61,401 nucleotides of DNA. It comes from a virus. The notes beneath the pieces were generated by a model. It ran no database searches and was not told the DNA's origin. It saw only the letters and a list, made by a program, of their open reading frames with translations. Each line of letters starts with the position of its first letter. Positions within the stretch are counted from its first letter, which is position 1. Shown piece by piece: positions 15,852 through 25,110 of this stretch. Both the position numbers and the translations under genes were made by a program. The stretch covers positions 1 to 61,401 of the IMG/VR virus record IMGVR_UViG_3300030047_000019; one strand, written 5' to 3'.

Positions 15852-17093
15852 TTATAAAGAATCTAAATGACAGACATGGTAGGCATAAATCGAATCAATA
15901 CCACGTCTTACTTTCTTCCGGTCAAAACCCAGTTGAGTCAGGGCACGGCCAATTGCTTCATTACTCATCGATCCTCGGTCCTCCGACCGTATAAGCTTCT
16001 TTTCAATCATGCAGTTTAAAACCTCGTTGGCTTGCATCCATTCACCCTCGCCATTGATGGGTTTGCGGAAATACATGCGGATATACTTTGTACACGATGT
16101 TTCCACCCGGTACCGCTCGTTTATCATCCTGAATTCTTCCCAGTCCGACTGGTGCCAGGTATAATCAAAATCCTGTTCCATCAGCGTGACGGCTTCTGCC
16201 CACAGCTGGTCCACGTCAACCTTCATACTATACTCCTGGTTAATCGATTCGAGTTCTATCACCAGCCATCGGCGATATCCCATTCCTGAAGTAATGAAAC
16301 CACCCATTTCAGGTGTTTTATTCGAGGTAAAACATCCAGATCCCAGGCGGGGCATTTCTTTGGGAAAAGGATCCCGGGGCAAAAGCACTTGTATTGTACT
16401 TTGCGACGATACTTTCTTCAAAATCTCATTCGATCGCTTGGTTACTCCAACCAGTTCGTCAAACAGAATCATCATATTTTGAGCAAAAGCGGTCTCCACA
16501 TCAAACTTATTGATATCATCCTTCGATATGGCCAGGTATGGACGAAGTACCGGTGGCATCAAAAATTCAAAAAAGAAAGTTTTGCCTATTCCTTCATCCT
16601 GATGGACCAGTCCTAAAAACACTGAATTTGCAATGCTTTTCATAGCGCAGGCCACGGTGGCCACCAACCACTTTTTTAAGTAACTGTAAAACCTGATCTT
16701 ATAATAATCCCTGCCCTGATCGCCATATTCCCTGATGCTCAGGTGAGCGGCCAACAGGTCGATATGACTGACCCCTTTCCATTTTTCCCGAAGGCTTTCA
16801 AAATATTCGGTCACCGGGTTATAAGTAGTCATGTAGTTGGGCGATCTGAGCAGCTTTCTGAGTACCGTATCCGAGCACTGAACGCCTTCTTCAATCATGT
16901 GGATAGATATTTCCTCCCAGGTCACTCCGTACTCAAATCGCTTGCTTTTGGGCTTAATTACCGCCCTGTTTGGGTTCGGATCGAAACGGTTAACCCGTAT
17001 TTCGTAATTTTCTGAAAGAAATGCTCTGACCTCGTCAATCTTATTTTGCGAGCTTACTCTTGATTCAGTCTTTAGAGAGGATATTTTAGCCAT
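15852..17093 (-). CDS. VapE-like / SF3-type P-loop ATPase
   Basis: 413 residues. Walker A lies in GLVHQDEGIGKTFFFE, and a Walker B-like run is MMILFDEL. It resembles virulence-associated protein E and primase C-terminal helicase families, which act in phage replication initiation. It is followed (5' side) by DnaB and adjoins an iteron-like repeat cluster downstream. An N-terminal primase domain is not evident at this length. Confidence 0.75.
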   Translation of the reverse strand: MAKISSLKTESRVSSQNKIDEVRAFLSENYEIRVNRFDPNPNRAVIKPKSKRFEYGVTWEEISIHMIEEGVQCSDTVLRKLLRSPNYMTTYNPVTEYFESLREKWKGVSHIDLLAAHLSIREYGDQGRDYYKIRFYSYLKKWLVATVACAMKSIANSVFLGLVHQDEGIGKTFFFEFLMPPVLRPYLAISKDDINKFDVETAFAQNMMILFDELVGVTKRSNEILKKVSSQSTIQVLLPRDPFPKEMPRLGSGCFTSNKTPEMGGFITSGMGYRRWLVIELESINQEYSMKVDVDQLWAEAVTLMEQDFDYTWHQSDWEEFRMINERYRVETSCTKYIRMYFRKPINGEGEWMQANEVLNCMIEKKLIRSEDRGSMSNEAIGRALTQLGFDRKKVRRGIDSIYAYHVCHLDSL

Positions 17094-17151
17094 GGTATAG
17101 TATAAGTTTCAAATTTTAAGTTCAAGGGTTCATGTTGTGGGTGCGATAATG

Positions 17152-17487
17152 CTAATCGTTGTCATCATCCTCCCAAAGTTTCCTTGAATATTGTACTACT
17201 GGTTCTTTCAATGCCAGAAGTTTCTTTTGCATCTCCTTAATATCCCACGAATCAATAGGCTTTGAGGTAATCATTTCAGCCATTTGGAACATCACTTCTT
17301 CAGTTACCGGATTGATAGCGTAAATTGCTGAAGGATTGAGAAGTCGTGTAAACTTCGGTTGTTGTGTCGTTTCAGGAACATCGACCCTTACAAATGTTGC
17401 AACTCCAATATTTTGTTCTGTAACCTTTCCGGCCATTTTAGTATGACCAAATAATTCAACTACTGCATTTAATTCAAATTTTTCCAT
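17152..17487 (-). CDS. small replication-region protein
   Basis: 111 residues from the ATG at 17487 (MEKFELNAVVELFGHTKMAGKVTEQNIGV begins this frame). The longer frame adds only repeat-derived Leu/Arg residues. The C-terminus is acidic (WEDDDND), and a beta-rich GKVTEQ-type N-terminus is visible. Related small proteins are common beside phage DnaB genes; function unknown. Confidence 0.65.
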   Translation of the reverse strand: MEKFELNAVVELFGHTKMAGKVTEQNIGVATFVRVDVPETTQQPKFTRLLNPSAIYAINPVTEEVMFQMAEMITSKPIDSWDIKEMQKKLLALKEPVVQYSRKLWEDDDND

Positions 17488-17534
17488 GATTATTAATTTT
17501 ATGTTTTTTAAACTCCTTAAACTCCTTAACCTCC

Positions 17535-18971
17535 TTAATTCCCTATCCACTCATCAGGATCTACACTCCCTTTAGCGCTGTCAAAAATCTGCGAGAAGTC
17601 CGTGCTCTTCTTACACGTAATAGTCCTCAGATCTCCCTCCCTGTTCTTGGCAATTACCAGCTGAATAATGTTCTTGATTGAATTTCCGGCTTCATCCACC
17701 CCGTCCTTGTCGTAATATTCCGGTCTCCACGGGAAAATCACCATATCGGCATCCTGCTCGATAGCACCCGATTCGCGTAAATCAGATAACATAGGGGTTT
17801 TATCCTGGCGGCTTTCAACGCCTCGATTCAACTGGCACAGCAATATCACCGGCACATTGGTCTCTTTGGCCAGCTTCTTCAGCGATCGGCTGATCTCGGC
17901 CACTTCCCGTTCCCTATTCTTCTGTCCATAGCCATTCTCCTGGGGCGACTCCACCAGCTGCAGGTAATCAATCACAATCAGCTGACATTCTCCCCTTCTG
18001 GCTTTGTTGCGTGCCACTGCCGAAATATACCTGACATTAGCCGAGGCAGTATCGTCGATGTAAATGGGTAGATTTTCCAGTTCTGTTATAGATTTATGAT
18101 AGGCATCCCAGTCAATTCCGGTCATCTTTCCCGATTTCATATTATCCTGATCGATGCCACCATTACCTAAAATTAACCTCTGGCTTAATCGGGTATCCTT
18201 CATCTCAAGCGAGAAAATACACACCGATGCACGACTTTTAGCCGCGAATTTCGAAAAGTGAAGTGCAAAAGCCGTCTTACCCATACCCGGCCTGGCTGCT
18301 ATCACGATTAAATCCGATGGCTGCCATCCATAAATGGCCCGGTTCAGATCGGCCAACCCGGTGGGTATTCCTGCCATTTCACCCCGCTGGGCTTTCTCGG
18401 CCCGTTCCACTACCTCCCGGGTAGTTTCCTTCATCACCTCGCGGATATGGCGCATGCCGGTCTTACCTGCCATCAGGTCATCGATCGCCTGCGTATTCAT
18501 CGAATAACACATCTCTGCTTCGTCAAAATTATCCTGGTAGCTCAGCGAGATGATTTCCGAACATCGGCGGATCATTTCCCTTAAAACATATTTTTCATAA
18601 ATGATCCGTGCGTGTTGTTCGATGTGTGCTGCGCTGGCAATGCGCGAAGTAAGCTGTGTGATGGCCAGTGGACCGCCAACTTCTTCGAGTAAATTCAGCT
18701 GGCGTAATTCCTGGGTAATGGTTAGTAAGTCGGTCGTTTTTCCGGTCGAAACCATCTTATCAATGACTTCGAAAATCACCTGGTGTGTATTTTTGTAAAA
18801 CATTTCGCCTGTCAGCAGGTTCGAAATCTTGTGATAGGCATCCCGCTCCAGAAGCATGGCGCCAAGCACCACCTCTTCAAGTTCAATAACCTGTGGCGGT
18901 ACCTTGCCAAAAGCGGCATCTATCTGATTAGGCAAGTTTGAATACGGTTGGTTTTTTTTCTTCTGGTCCAT
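17535..18971 (-). CDS. dnaB: replicative DNA helicase, DnaB family
   Basis: 478 residues with the full DnaB architecture. The N-terminal domain begins ELEEVVLGAMLLERDAYHK. The RecA-like domain has Walker A AARPGMGKTAF, Walker B QLIVIDYLQLV and the motif SDLRESGAIEQDADMVI. It drives fork unwinding in phage replication. It overlaps the next upstream gene by 44 bases, and the two are probably co-translated. Confidence 0.93.
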   Translation of the reverse strand: MDQKKKNQPYSNLPNQIDAAFGKVPPQVIELEEVVLGAMLLERDAYHKISNLLTGEMFYKNTHQVIFEVIDKMVSTGKTTDLLTITQELRQLNLLEEVGGPLAITQLTSRIASAAHIEQHARIIYEKYVLREMIRRCSEIISLSYQDNFDEAEMCYSMNTQAIDDLMAGKTGMRHIREVMKETTREVVERAEKAQRGEMAGIPTGLADLNRAIYGWQPSDLIVIAARPGMGKTAFALHFSKFAAKSRASVCIFSLEMKDTRLSQRLILGNGGIDQDNMKSGKMTGIDWDAYHKSITELENLPIYIDDTASANVRYISAVARNKARRGECQLIVIDYLQLVESPQENGYGQKNREREVAEISRSLKKLAKETNVPVILLCQLNRGVESRQDKTPMLSDLRESGAIEQDADMVIFPWRPEYYDKDGVDEAGNSIKNIIQLVIAKNREGDLRTITCKKSTDFSQIFDSAKGSVDPDEWIGN

Positions 18972-19410
18972 TATTGAGTAAATTATTGGTTATTAATTCT
19001 TCTTCCTTTACCACGTAAAAGTTAGGATTACGTTTATACATGGCATATTCCAGGTACTTCACTGCCGTTTTTGGATTGTTATCCGTAATCTCTTTCAGCC
19101 TTTTCAGCGCCATCACCTCCGATCGGCTCTTGATCCACTGTCCGTGCTGCTCCTGAAGATATTCCTTCCAGAATTTCCAGGTCGATAAAAACTCCGGATC
19201 ATTCCATGGCTCTTTCACTTCCACTGCCTTCATGGGTGAAATAAACCCATCGAAATTATTCCACGACTTCTTAAATTTATCCCAGGATTTCTTCATTTTA
19301 TTCTCGGCCTTAAAGAAGCTTACCGATTGAGGAAGCATTACAAGAAGCTCCTCCATAGCCTCCTGTAAATTGCGGACATCAGTGCCCATTTGGTCCCATT
19401 CTTCTTGCAT
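18928..19410 (-). CDS. DnaB-associated hypothetical protein
   Basis: 160 residues, helical and Trp-rich (KKSWDKFKKSWNNF). The end overlaps the DnaB start by 44 bases. The location suggests a helicase loader or modulator, but no loader motif (no P-loop) is visible. Confidence 0.6.
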   Translation of the reverse strand: MQEEWDQMGTDVRNLQEAMEELLVMLPQSVSFFKAENKMKKSWDKFKKSWNNFDGFISPMKAVEVKEPWNDPEFLSTWKFWKEYLQEQHGQWIKSRSEVMALKRLKEITDNNPKTAVKYLEYAMYKRNPNFYVVKEEELITNNLLNNGPEEKKPTVFKLA

Positions 19411-19480
19411 AGTGTTTCTGTTTTAATCAGATTAATCATTTAATCAGGTTAATCATAACTTGTCCCGATCCCTCGGGAGT

Positions 19481-20398
19481 TCAGACTATTTTCGGCCACT
19501 CCTTAAACTCCTCCCCATCCAGTATATCACCGGCAGTTTTGCGACCAACACGAAACATTGTGTTAGTGGAGTAAGAATACCCAACCTCAATAGATCTCTT
19601 TGATTTAAAATATTGATCTTCATTAGTATGATCCATTGGCAACCATTCCCCCCATTGCTTAAAAAAGAATGCTGTCCCTGCCTTCTTACACTGATTCCTG
19701 ATCGATCTCACCCAATCCGGGTGCAACGGCCTTGCCTTCGATCCTGATTCACCTCCGCAGATAATCCAGTTAATCCCTTCATTATACCAAGCGATAAAAC
19801 TCTTTTTACCATTAACATCTACAATCATATTAAACTCATCAAAATCTATTGGCCCCAGCATTGGCTCAATACTCACAAACCTTTTGGCTGCTTTTATCTG
19901 AAGAAGTATTGGAATCCGTTTATTCGCCATCTCCTGGTTCTCAGCTGTTACTCCCAGCCATACATTTTCAGGAAAATCACCGGTCATTTTATCTTTAATA
20001 TTCTCCGGCCGTTTGGTCAGAATAATAAAAAGGTGTTGCGGACATTGCCTGATTACCTGCATTACCTGGTTAATCCAGTTGCAAGGCACATTTTTATGAA
20101 ACAAATCACTCATCGAGCAAACGAATATCATCCGTGGCGATTTCCATTGAAGCGGATTGTCAATGTGGTCGGTATTCAGGCAGGTATGTCCATTCCAACC
20201 TTGTTTATTGACAACATTACTATAAGCATAGTAAGTTTCACTTTTGCTCTTCTCAAGCATATATGGGATCCGCATGGCCATCTTCTCAGCATAACAATTA
20301 TCACAACCCGGGCTTACCTTCGAACATCCCACAATCGGGTTCCATGTTTCCGGCCGGTATCCCGGCATATTCAACCATGATATTTTATGTTCTTTCAT
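19481..20398 (-). CDS. DUF5131 / phage Gp37-Gp68-like protein
   Basis: 305 residues with the hallmark start WNPIVGCSKVSPGCDNCYA (a Cys cluster like radical-SAM folds), the central FIILTKRPENI, and late ICGGESGSKARPLHPDW. Members are widespread in phages and mobile elements. Their reaction is not established. It overlaps the UDG-like gene by four bases. Confidence 0.85.
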   Translation of the reverse strand: MKEHKISWLNMPGYRPETWNPIVGCSKVSPGCDNCYAEKMAMRIPYMLEKSKSETYYAYSNVVNKQGWNGHTCLNTDHIDNPLQWKSPRMIFVCSMSDLFHKNVPCNWINQVMQVIRQCPQHLFIILTKRPENIKDKMTGDFPENVWLGVTAENQEMANKRIPILLQIKAAKRFVSIEPMLGPIDFDEFNMIVDVNGKKSFIAWYNEGINWIICGGESGSKARPLHPDWVRSIRNQCKKAGTAFFFKQWGEWLPMDHTNEDQYFKSKRSIEVGYSYSTNTMFRVGRKTAGDILDGEEFKEWPKIV

Positions 20399-20787
20399 TT
20401 TAAGAGTTTAAGTATGTTTGCCGTAGTTTTAGATACATAATCATCTATTTCAATGTGACTTCTTTTACTTGCTGGATGTGCTATTTTTAAAGTTCTTGGA
20501 ATATCAGATAAAAAGTTTCTATGAATCCAGGCACCAAGGAGAATAATTATATCCCAGTCTTCCGGGTGATTCTTATCGTGCCAATCTATTCTTAATTTAC
20601 ATATTTCAATTAAGTCAGTTGGCAAGTATTCTACATCACACAGGTTCGTTTTTAGGCATTCGTATGGCCGCAACTGTTTGATAATACGATCTATTAACTT
20701 TCCCGACTTAGTGCTACTGCACAATGGCATCTTACCAGGCTTATTGTGCATTCCTACAAAAATGATTCTTGGTCCCATCTGATTCAA
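20395..20787 (-). CDS. uracil-DNA glycosylase-like protein
   Basis: 130 residues. The N-terminal FVGMHNKPGKMPLCSSTKSG resembles the GxxPG motif of small UDG-superfamily proteins, and IAHPAS resembles the HPS motif. The short size suggests a minimal or atypical member. The possible base-excision activity is inferred and substrate specificity is unknown. Confidence 0.6.
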   Translation of the reverse strand: MNQMGPRIIFVGMHNKPGKMPLCSSTKSGKLIDRIIKQLRPYECLKTNLCDVEYLPTDLIEICKLRIDWHDKNHPEDWDIIILLGAWIHRNFLSDIPRTLKIAHPASKRSHIEIDDYVSKTTANILKLLK

Positions 20788-20843
20788 TTTGGTTCATCTT
20801 AATCTCCTTAAACTCCTTAATGACCTTAATCTCCTTACCCTCT

Positions 20844-21428
20844 TTACAATTTACCTTCGTTATATTCAGCTATTACCGTTCTCAATTCAAATGAGTAATT
20901 GCTGTATGCCGTCTCCGGATCATGATACTGAAGCGGATAATCGCTTCCCTTGAAAAAGCAGTTAAATTCAATCTCCTGGGCTTTCAGATCGTACTTCTTC
21001 ACCAATTTCAGCAAGCTTACACGCAGTCCGTACACTTCGAAAATAACCTTAATGATCCGGTCTTCCACCTCGCAATAAAAAGGCAGGTGCACCTTAAGCG
21101 GTTTAATCATATCACCCACATACGCCTCTGCAGCATCATGCAATAGCGCGGCCAGTTCAATGCCTGGAGACACGTACACATTATTCTTTTTCATCAGGTA
21201 ACGTACCAGCATACTGTGTTCAGCCACCGAGAAAAACCGTGGCGACATGCCCGAAAAATGAGGCTTATACGCCAATCCTTTGGCGATATCCATCAGATCC
21301 ACCATATCTGCAGTTGGCTCCAGCAGATTAAACTTCTTACCCGAAATAGTATTGATACAGCCATCCAGCTGCCTTAGCGGAATCAACTCTTCCTTAATTG
21401 CGATTTCTTTTTCCATTAAACTTTTCAT
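20844..21428 (-). CDS. HD-domain phosphohydrolase (YfbR-like)
   Basis: 194 residues. The metal-binding HD pattern is visible: FFSVAEHSMLVRYL, then LAALLHDAAEAYVGDM. Such enzymes dephosphorylate 5'-nucleotides or dNTP derivatives and could adjust nucleotide pools during replication. The start ATG overlaps the TAA of the frameshifted gene upstream (TAATG), supporting 21428 and former coupling. Confidence 0.8.
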   Translation of the reverse strand: MKSLMEKEIAIKEELIPLRQLDGCINTISGKKFNLLEPTADMVDLMDIAKGLAYKPHFSGMSPRFFSVAEHSMLVRYLMKKNNVYVSPGIELAALLHDAAEAYVGDMIKPLKVHLPFYCEVEDRIIKVIFEVYGLRVSLLKLVKKYDLKAQEIEFNCFFKGSDYPLQYHDPETAYSNYSFELRTVIAEYNEGKL

Positions 21429-21693
21429 TAATTGTTGGTTATTTTAAAGTCCTTATTGTCCTTATCATCCTTATGGTCATTACGGTCAATATATTCCGGC
21501 CTTCCACAGTTGCTTCTCACTTCAAATTCAATCACCCATACCCATGGATTTTTATCCCAGCTTTTTCTACCATTCAGTCACTGGGATTTTCATTCATTCG
21601 TTCAAGGCCTCTGGTTCTTCTGGTCATTCCTTTTAATAGGGCAAGAATAGCCTGCACCATTGGAGTGCTGAATAAAATTGGTAATTCTTTCAT
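21428..21693 (-). pseudogene. frameshifted ASCH-like phage gene
   Basis: Frame 1 starts at 21693 with MKELPILFSTPMVQAILA, reads on to TRRTRGLERMNENPSD and then hits TGA after 39 codons. A second frame immediately continues with NGRKSWDKNPWVWVIEFEV and ends in TAA overlapping the next start. The total of 266 nt is one short of a multiple of three, so one lost base near codon 40 explains the break. Related ASCH-type proteins begin IPILFSTPMVQAIL and are common in Bacteroidota phages. Confidence 0.75.
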
Positions 21694-21696
21694 GGC

Positions 21697-21939
21697 TTAT
21701 AATATTAATCGCATGGAAATAGCTTCTATTGCTGGAGATGGAGGATTAACCTCTTGTAATTCACTGTGAAACTCTTCCGTCCTGATCTCATTGATATCAC
21801 AGGCTATCCGGCTCATAAAACAGACTACAGCAATACCGCTTTCCGTTATACCTTCCCATACTCTGGCCGGTACTCCCGTCTCCAAAGCGCTGGGTTTTAA
21901 AGTCACAATCTTTGAGGTTGGTGAAATAATGATTTTCAT
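21697..21939 (-). CDS. conserved small phage protein
   Basis: 80 residues with a conserved-looking core VWEGITESGIAVVCFMSRIA, common in early regions of Bacteroidota phages. It ends four bases before the ASCH-like gene. Function unknown. Confidence 0.65.
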   Translation of the reverse strand: MKIIISPTSKIVTLKPSALETGVPARVWEGITESGIAVVCFMSRIACDINEIRTEEFHSELQEVNPPSPAIEAISMRLIL

Positions 21940-21991
21940 TTGGTTATTTTTTTATTGATTATTGGATATTCATTATTGGTTATTTTCCAAA

Positions 21992-22022
21992 TCCTCCCCC
22001 TTGTGGGGGAGTTAGAGGGGGC
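21992..22022 (-). repeat. dispersed G/C palindromic repeat
   Basis: Hairpin CTCCCCC...GGGGGAG overlapping the 3' end of the 22012 gene, whose last residues (RENRSPL) read into the repeat. Confidence 0.65.
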
Positions 22023-22287
22023 TTCTGTTTTCTCTTCCACCCTTTTTCAGCGGCTCATGATTAGGCTGTTGTGCTAGCCGTTCCAGGAACCGGTTCTTTC
22101 GTTCCAGCGATGTAAAATATTTAATGTACTTCTGCCGTGGATCATGATAAGAGAATGGATATTTAGAAACATCCGGGCTCTTGCAATGCCTCTGTTTCAG
22201 CATTTCCCGATCATGATTCGGTTTTAGTTTATTCATACCTGGCATAAGTTCCACCGGCAATGCTTTCGTTGGGTTCTTACTGATCAT
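22012..22287 (-). CDS. hypothetical basic protein
   Basis: 91 residues with many His, Lys and Arg (YFTSLERKNRFLERLA). The C-terminus runs into a dispersed repeat. No family was recognised. Confidence 0.5.
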   Translation of the reverse strand: MISKNPTKALPVELMPGMNKLKPNHDREMLKQRHCKSPDVSKYPFSYHDPRQKYIKYFTSLERKNRFLERLAQQPNHEPLKKGGRENRSPL

Positions 22288-22297
22288 AATTTGGTTT

Positions 22298-22546
22298 TTA
22301 GTTAAGATCTCTTCTAAGCACTACATCACAATATGAATCTGCATTGATTTTTATAGACGTTATCGTCTCGATTTTAAAGCCACTTTCTAACATGTCTTTA
22401 AGTGTTTTATCTGAGATCCAAGAGCTTCTTAATTCGATATACTCACCAGGGAATGACAGTCCTGACATTTCTGTGGTTTTCCAATATCTTACCCAATTTT
22501 GGGCATTGTCTTTAATAATTCCGAAAATAATTTGTTCAATATTCAT
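22298..22546 (-). CDS. hypothetical protein
   Basis: 82 residues, MNIEQIIFGIIKDNAQNW to DVVLRRDLN. Ordinary composition with no motif seen. It lies 11 bases upstream of the next gene on the minus strand. Confidence 0.5.
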   Translation of the reverse strand: MNIEQIIFGIIKDNAQNWVRYWKTTEMSGLSFPGEYIELRSSWISDKTLKDMLESGFKIETITSIKINADSYCDVVLRRDLN

Positions 22547-22619
22547 TGCTTAAATTTTAATTTATAAATAGTTTAAATTGGTGTAAATCTGTAGTAATCT
22601 ATATCAGCGCATTCTTTAA

Positions 22620-22651
22620 GACTCCCCTTGTGGGGGAGGTTTGGTGGGGGC
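22620..22651 (-). repeat. dispersed G/C palindromic repeat
   Basis: CTCCCC...GGGGGAGG hairpin immediately past the stop of the 22656 gene on the minus strand. Confidence 0.65.
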
Positions 22652-22655
22652 TTTT

Positions 22656-22994
22656 TTATTGCAGCCATTCAAATGGCCAGCTGCCCCTGGGTCTCATACT
22701 CCAATAGAATTCAATCCTGCTAGAGGCGCTTCCTTTAGCGGGTCCCATCCTTTGCTCCTTCTGTATCAGCTTGCATTTATGCTGTCTTGAGGCATATTTA
22801 CAACCCGAACATGAGGACAGCAATAGGTAAATAATAAGGATACCTACCGGGTATGTTATTTTTGAGAAAAACTTCGACCAGGTGAATGCGCATTCCGGGC
22901 AATTATTTCCATGCAGGTGAGCGTCAAATATGGCTCCGCATAAGGTACACTCGGTCCATATCTCATGGTTAAGAAGCCTGTTACTTGTTTTCAT
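22656..22994 (-). CDS. zinc-ribbon membrane protein, putative
   Basis: 112 residues. A four-Cys knuckle pair (CTLCGAIF ... NNCPECAF) near residues 16-36 is followed by one hydrophobic segment (YPVGILIIYLLLSS) and a basic tail. It overlaps the DGQHR-type gene by one base. Function unknown. Confidence 0.5.
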   Translation of the reverse strand: MKTSNRLLNHEIWTECTLCGAIFDAHLHGNNCPECAFTWSKFFSKITYPVGILIIYLLLSSCSGCKYASRQHKCKLIQKEQRMGPAKGSASSRIEFYWSMRPRGSWPFEWLQ

Positions 22995-23725
22995 TAGAAA
23001 AGAATTTGTCGGATTGAATTTTTGTAGTTATAAAGCTCCTCGATGTGATGGAGATACTCCTTGCACGAAGTCTGAGGCTCAATAGTGAGGCTGTGTTTCT
23101 CAAGCTTTTTGAATACCTGGCTTTGATCGTACTTTTCGCTGGCGTTCAGCTTCTCCATGGCCTGCAGAAATGCCCGCGATTTCCAGTCTGCATCAAACTT
23201 ATCATACTCCTTCGCCAGATTTAGAATCCTCATTGTAAATGGCTCATAATTTGCCTTAAACTGCCCAGACCTGAATGCTTCACTGCTTCCTCCGCTTCCA
23301 ACCTTGCCGTACATTAACAGATTAATGCAGACCGAAATATTAATTTTATATTTCTCTGCCGTAGATTCAAGAATTTTGTAATCGGCTTTGTTGATATCGG
23401 CATCGATATAGCAGTTCATGTAATCCTTGATCTTCCATTTGCTTTGATTATTGTTGATCTCTGCAATCTGCCGCAATGTAAAGTTGGGTACCACAACAAA
23501 AAATACTGGGAGAGCCAGTTTTTTACAGACATAAAACCGGTGTTGGCCATCGATGATGAAGTATTCTTCATTAACCATTACCGGGCAATATTTAAAGAAG
23601 TTTAGTCCTGACTTAACACTCTTGATAATTTTCTCAATTTTAGCCTCGTTCAGGTCACGGTTACCGTGCAGAAACCTGAACATACCATAATCACTGGTAT
23701 ATTGAATTTTGGTATTACTATCCAT
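22994..23725 (-). CDS. ParB/DGQHR-type nuclease-like protein
   Basis: 243 residues from ATG 23725 (MDSNTKIQYTSDYGMF). The frame is open to 23800, but that would overlap the neighbour by 70 bases. The motif IIDGQHRFYVCKKL is the hallmark of ParB/sulfiredoxin-fold (DGQHR) domains. Homologues occur in plasmids, phages and DNA-modification systems; the exact role here is unknown. Confidence 0.75.
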   Translation of the reverse strand: MDSNTKIQYTSDYGMFRFLHGNRDLNEAKIEKIIKSVKSGLNFFKYCPVMVNEEYFIIDGQHRFYVCKKLALPVFFVVVPNFTLRQIAEINNNQSKWKIKDYMNCYIDADINKADYKILESTAEKYKINISVCINLLMYGKVGSGGSSEAFRSGQFKANYEPFTMRILNLAKEYDKFDADWKSRAFLQAMEKLNASEKYDQSQVFKKLEKHSLTIEPQTSCKEYLHHIEELYNYKNSIRQILF

Positions 23726-23729
23726 GGGT

Positions 23730-24227
23730 TTATTTATTTGGAATTTTTGCGCTTTCTTGAGCTTCTTTAAGTGCGAAGTATTCAGAATTGAGTATCTCAA
23801 TCAGATCTGTATTGGTAAGGCTATTGGCATATTTATCAGGAATATTTAGGATAAAACAATTTTCAGCATTTTGAATTGCTGGACACCAAAAAGGTGATTT
23901 TGGTCCAAATAGACCATTTAATTCAGTATATCTGACTTCAGGCAGAGCAGCTATCTGGGCTGAAATTTCCTTTCCTAATTTTGAATTTAACCGTGGCATA
24001 TATTCCAACGGTCCGTATCCTGTTTTTTTCCAGATTTTCAAATCCTGTTCAACTGGAAAACAAATACTCGAAATACCGCCTCCAATACTCCATCCTGATG
24101 GGCGGAAGGTAATGCCACCCAATTTTTTGCATAAATCCATAGAGGCATTTATTGCTGCTACTTTTTCATTCAGAATATTGTAAATATTATTGTATAGTTC
24201 TGTATTTTTTAAAACTTTAAATTTCAT
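23730..24227 (-). CDS. conserved phage hypothetical protein
   Basis: 165 residues. Conserved-looking blocks are GGITFRPSGWSIGGGISS and FGPKSPFWCPAIQNAE. It lies four bases from its downstream neighbour in the early operon. Function unknown. Confidence 0.6.
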   Translation of the reverse strand: MKFKVLKNTELYNNIYNILNEKVAAINASMDLCKKLGGITFRPSGWSIGGGISSICFPVEQDLKIWKKTGYGPLEYMPRLNSKLGKEISAQIAALPEVRYTELNGLFGPKSPFWCPAIQNAENCFILNIPDKYANSLTNTDLIEILNSEYFALKEAQESAKIPNK

Positions 24228-24230
24228 GGT

Positions 24231-24506
24231 TTATTGGTTTTGAAGTGTTATAAATTCATGCATAAGCTTTTTAAAGCACCGGTGTGATTCGCTCGGGATC
24301 AATACACGGATCTCGTCCCGGTGATGATCCCAGAATCCTTTCATTTTATCGTCAGTGGCATAGGGGTAGGCTTCAAGCTGACTTTTTAAGTGTTGCCTGG
24401 CTTGAATAACTGTTACCTGGTCAATGCGTCGATAACCTTTCTCTTCAATTTTCTTCTGAAGTCGAATGAGTTTCTCGATATATTGGCGGGCTTCCTTTGC
24501 GAACAT
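24231..24506 (-). CDS. helical hypothetical protein
   Basis: 91 residues, strongly helical and charged (QYIEKLIRLQKKIEEKGYRR). Three bases separate it from the next gene. No family was recognised. Confidence 0.55.
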   Translation of the reverse strand: MFAKEARQYIEKLIRLQKKIEEKGYRRIDQVTVIQARQHLKSQLEAYPYATDDKMKGFWDHHRDEIRVLIPSESHRCFKKLMHEFITLQNQ

Positions 24507-24509
24507 GGC

Positions 24510-24653
24510 TTAATGCTTATTTTGGTTATGTCTTGCCCGTACGATGCGTACATGTTGGATGGCGTCATAAATCGACCATACAATAATTACAACTACTATT
24601 GCCCAAAACAGTGGCACCACCATGTAGTGATAAATAAAAATTAATGCTTTCAT
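24510..24653 (-). CDS. 47-residue single-pass membrane protein
   Basis: Reads MKALIFIYHYMVVPLFWAIV, continues with a hydrophobic stretch to IVWSIYDAIQH and ends RHNQNKH. One transmembrane helix with a basic tail. The spacing to both neighbours is 3-5 bases, consistent with the operon. Function unknown. Confidence 0.6.
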   Translation of the reverse strand: MKALIFIYHYMVVPLFWAIVVVIIVWSIYDAIQHVRIVRARHNQNKH

Positions 24654-24658
24654 GTCGG

Positions 24659-24877
24659 TTAGTTTAGGCAACAACTATACAATTGATTGACCCATAATTG
24701 CTGAAGCCATTCGGCGGTATCCATATCCAGCACGTATGTTTCTGCCAGTGGCACTCTGAAACCGTAAATAATCTGAACTTTTCGCACCAATAAACGGGTT
24801 CCTTCCAGGTGAATTCCGATCGTAAAAACCTTTTCACCTACAATTCTTTGTTCAATACTTATAGTGGATGTCATCAT
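24659..24877 (-). CDS. small hypothetical protein
   Basis: 72 residues, beta-rich N-terminal half (EKVFTIGIHLEGTRLLVRKV). It overlaps the next upstream gene by four bases. Confidence 0.55.
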   Translation of the reverse strand: MMTSTISIEQRIVGEKVFTIGIHLEGTRLLVRKVQIIYGFRVPLAETYVLDMDTAEWLQQLWVNQLYSCCLN

Positions 24878-25077
24878 CGGGAGTATAAGAGTTCCTGATC
24901 AATCTTCTTATACATATCCACACAGCTTTCACGCTGAGTGCTAAACTCATTCGACTTTGGCAGTCCATTTTGTTCGTAATTGATTAATCCTCCCTGGAGC
25001 AATTCAAGATCTTCAGCAGTCAGTTCGTGTATCGCGAACTTTTTCGGCTTTTCATTGTTTGTGACTTCAACATACAT
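24874..25077 (-). CDS. small hypothetical protein
   Basis: 67 residues with an acidic helical middle (AIHELTAEDLELLQGGL). It is the first gene of this early block after the tRNA region. Confidence 0.55.
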   Translation of the reverse strand: MYVEVTNNEKPKKFAIHELTAEDLELLQGGLINYEQNGLPKSNEFSTQRESCVDMYKKIDQELLYSR

Positions 25078-25098
25078 AGCTGTTTGGTTTTAGTTAAT

Positions 25099-25110
25099 GC
25101 GTGGGGACGC
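25099..25110. repeat. GCGTGGGGACGC, first of two copies
   Basis: A 12-bp sequence with GCGT/ACGC arms, also at 27722-27733 just upstream of the integrase start. It is followed here by a short ATTCGTGTAATTCGT tandem stretch. Confidence 0.4.
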
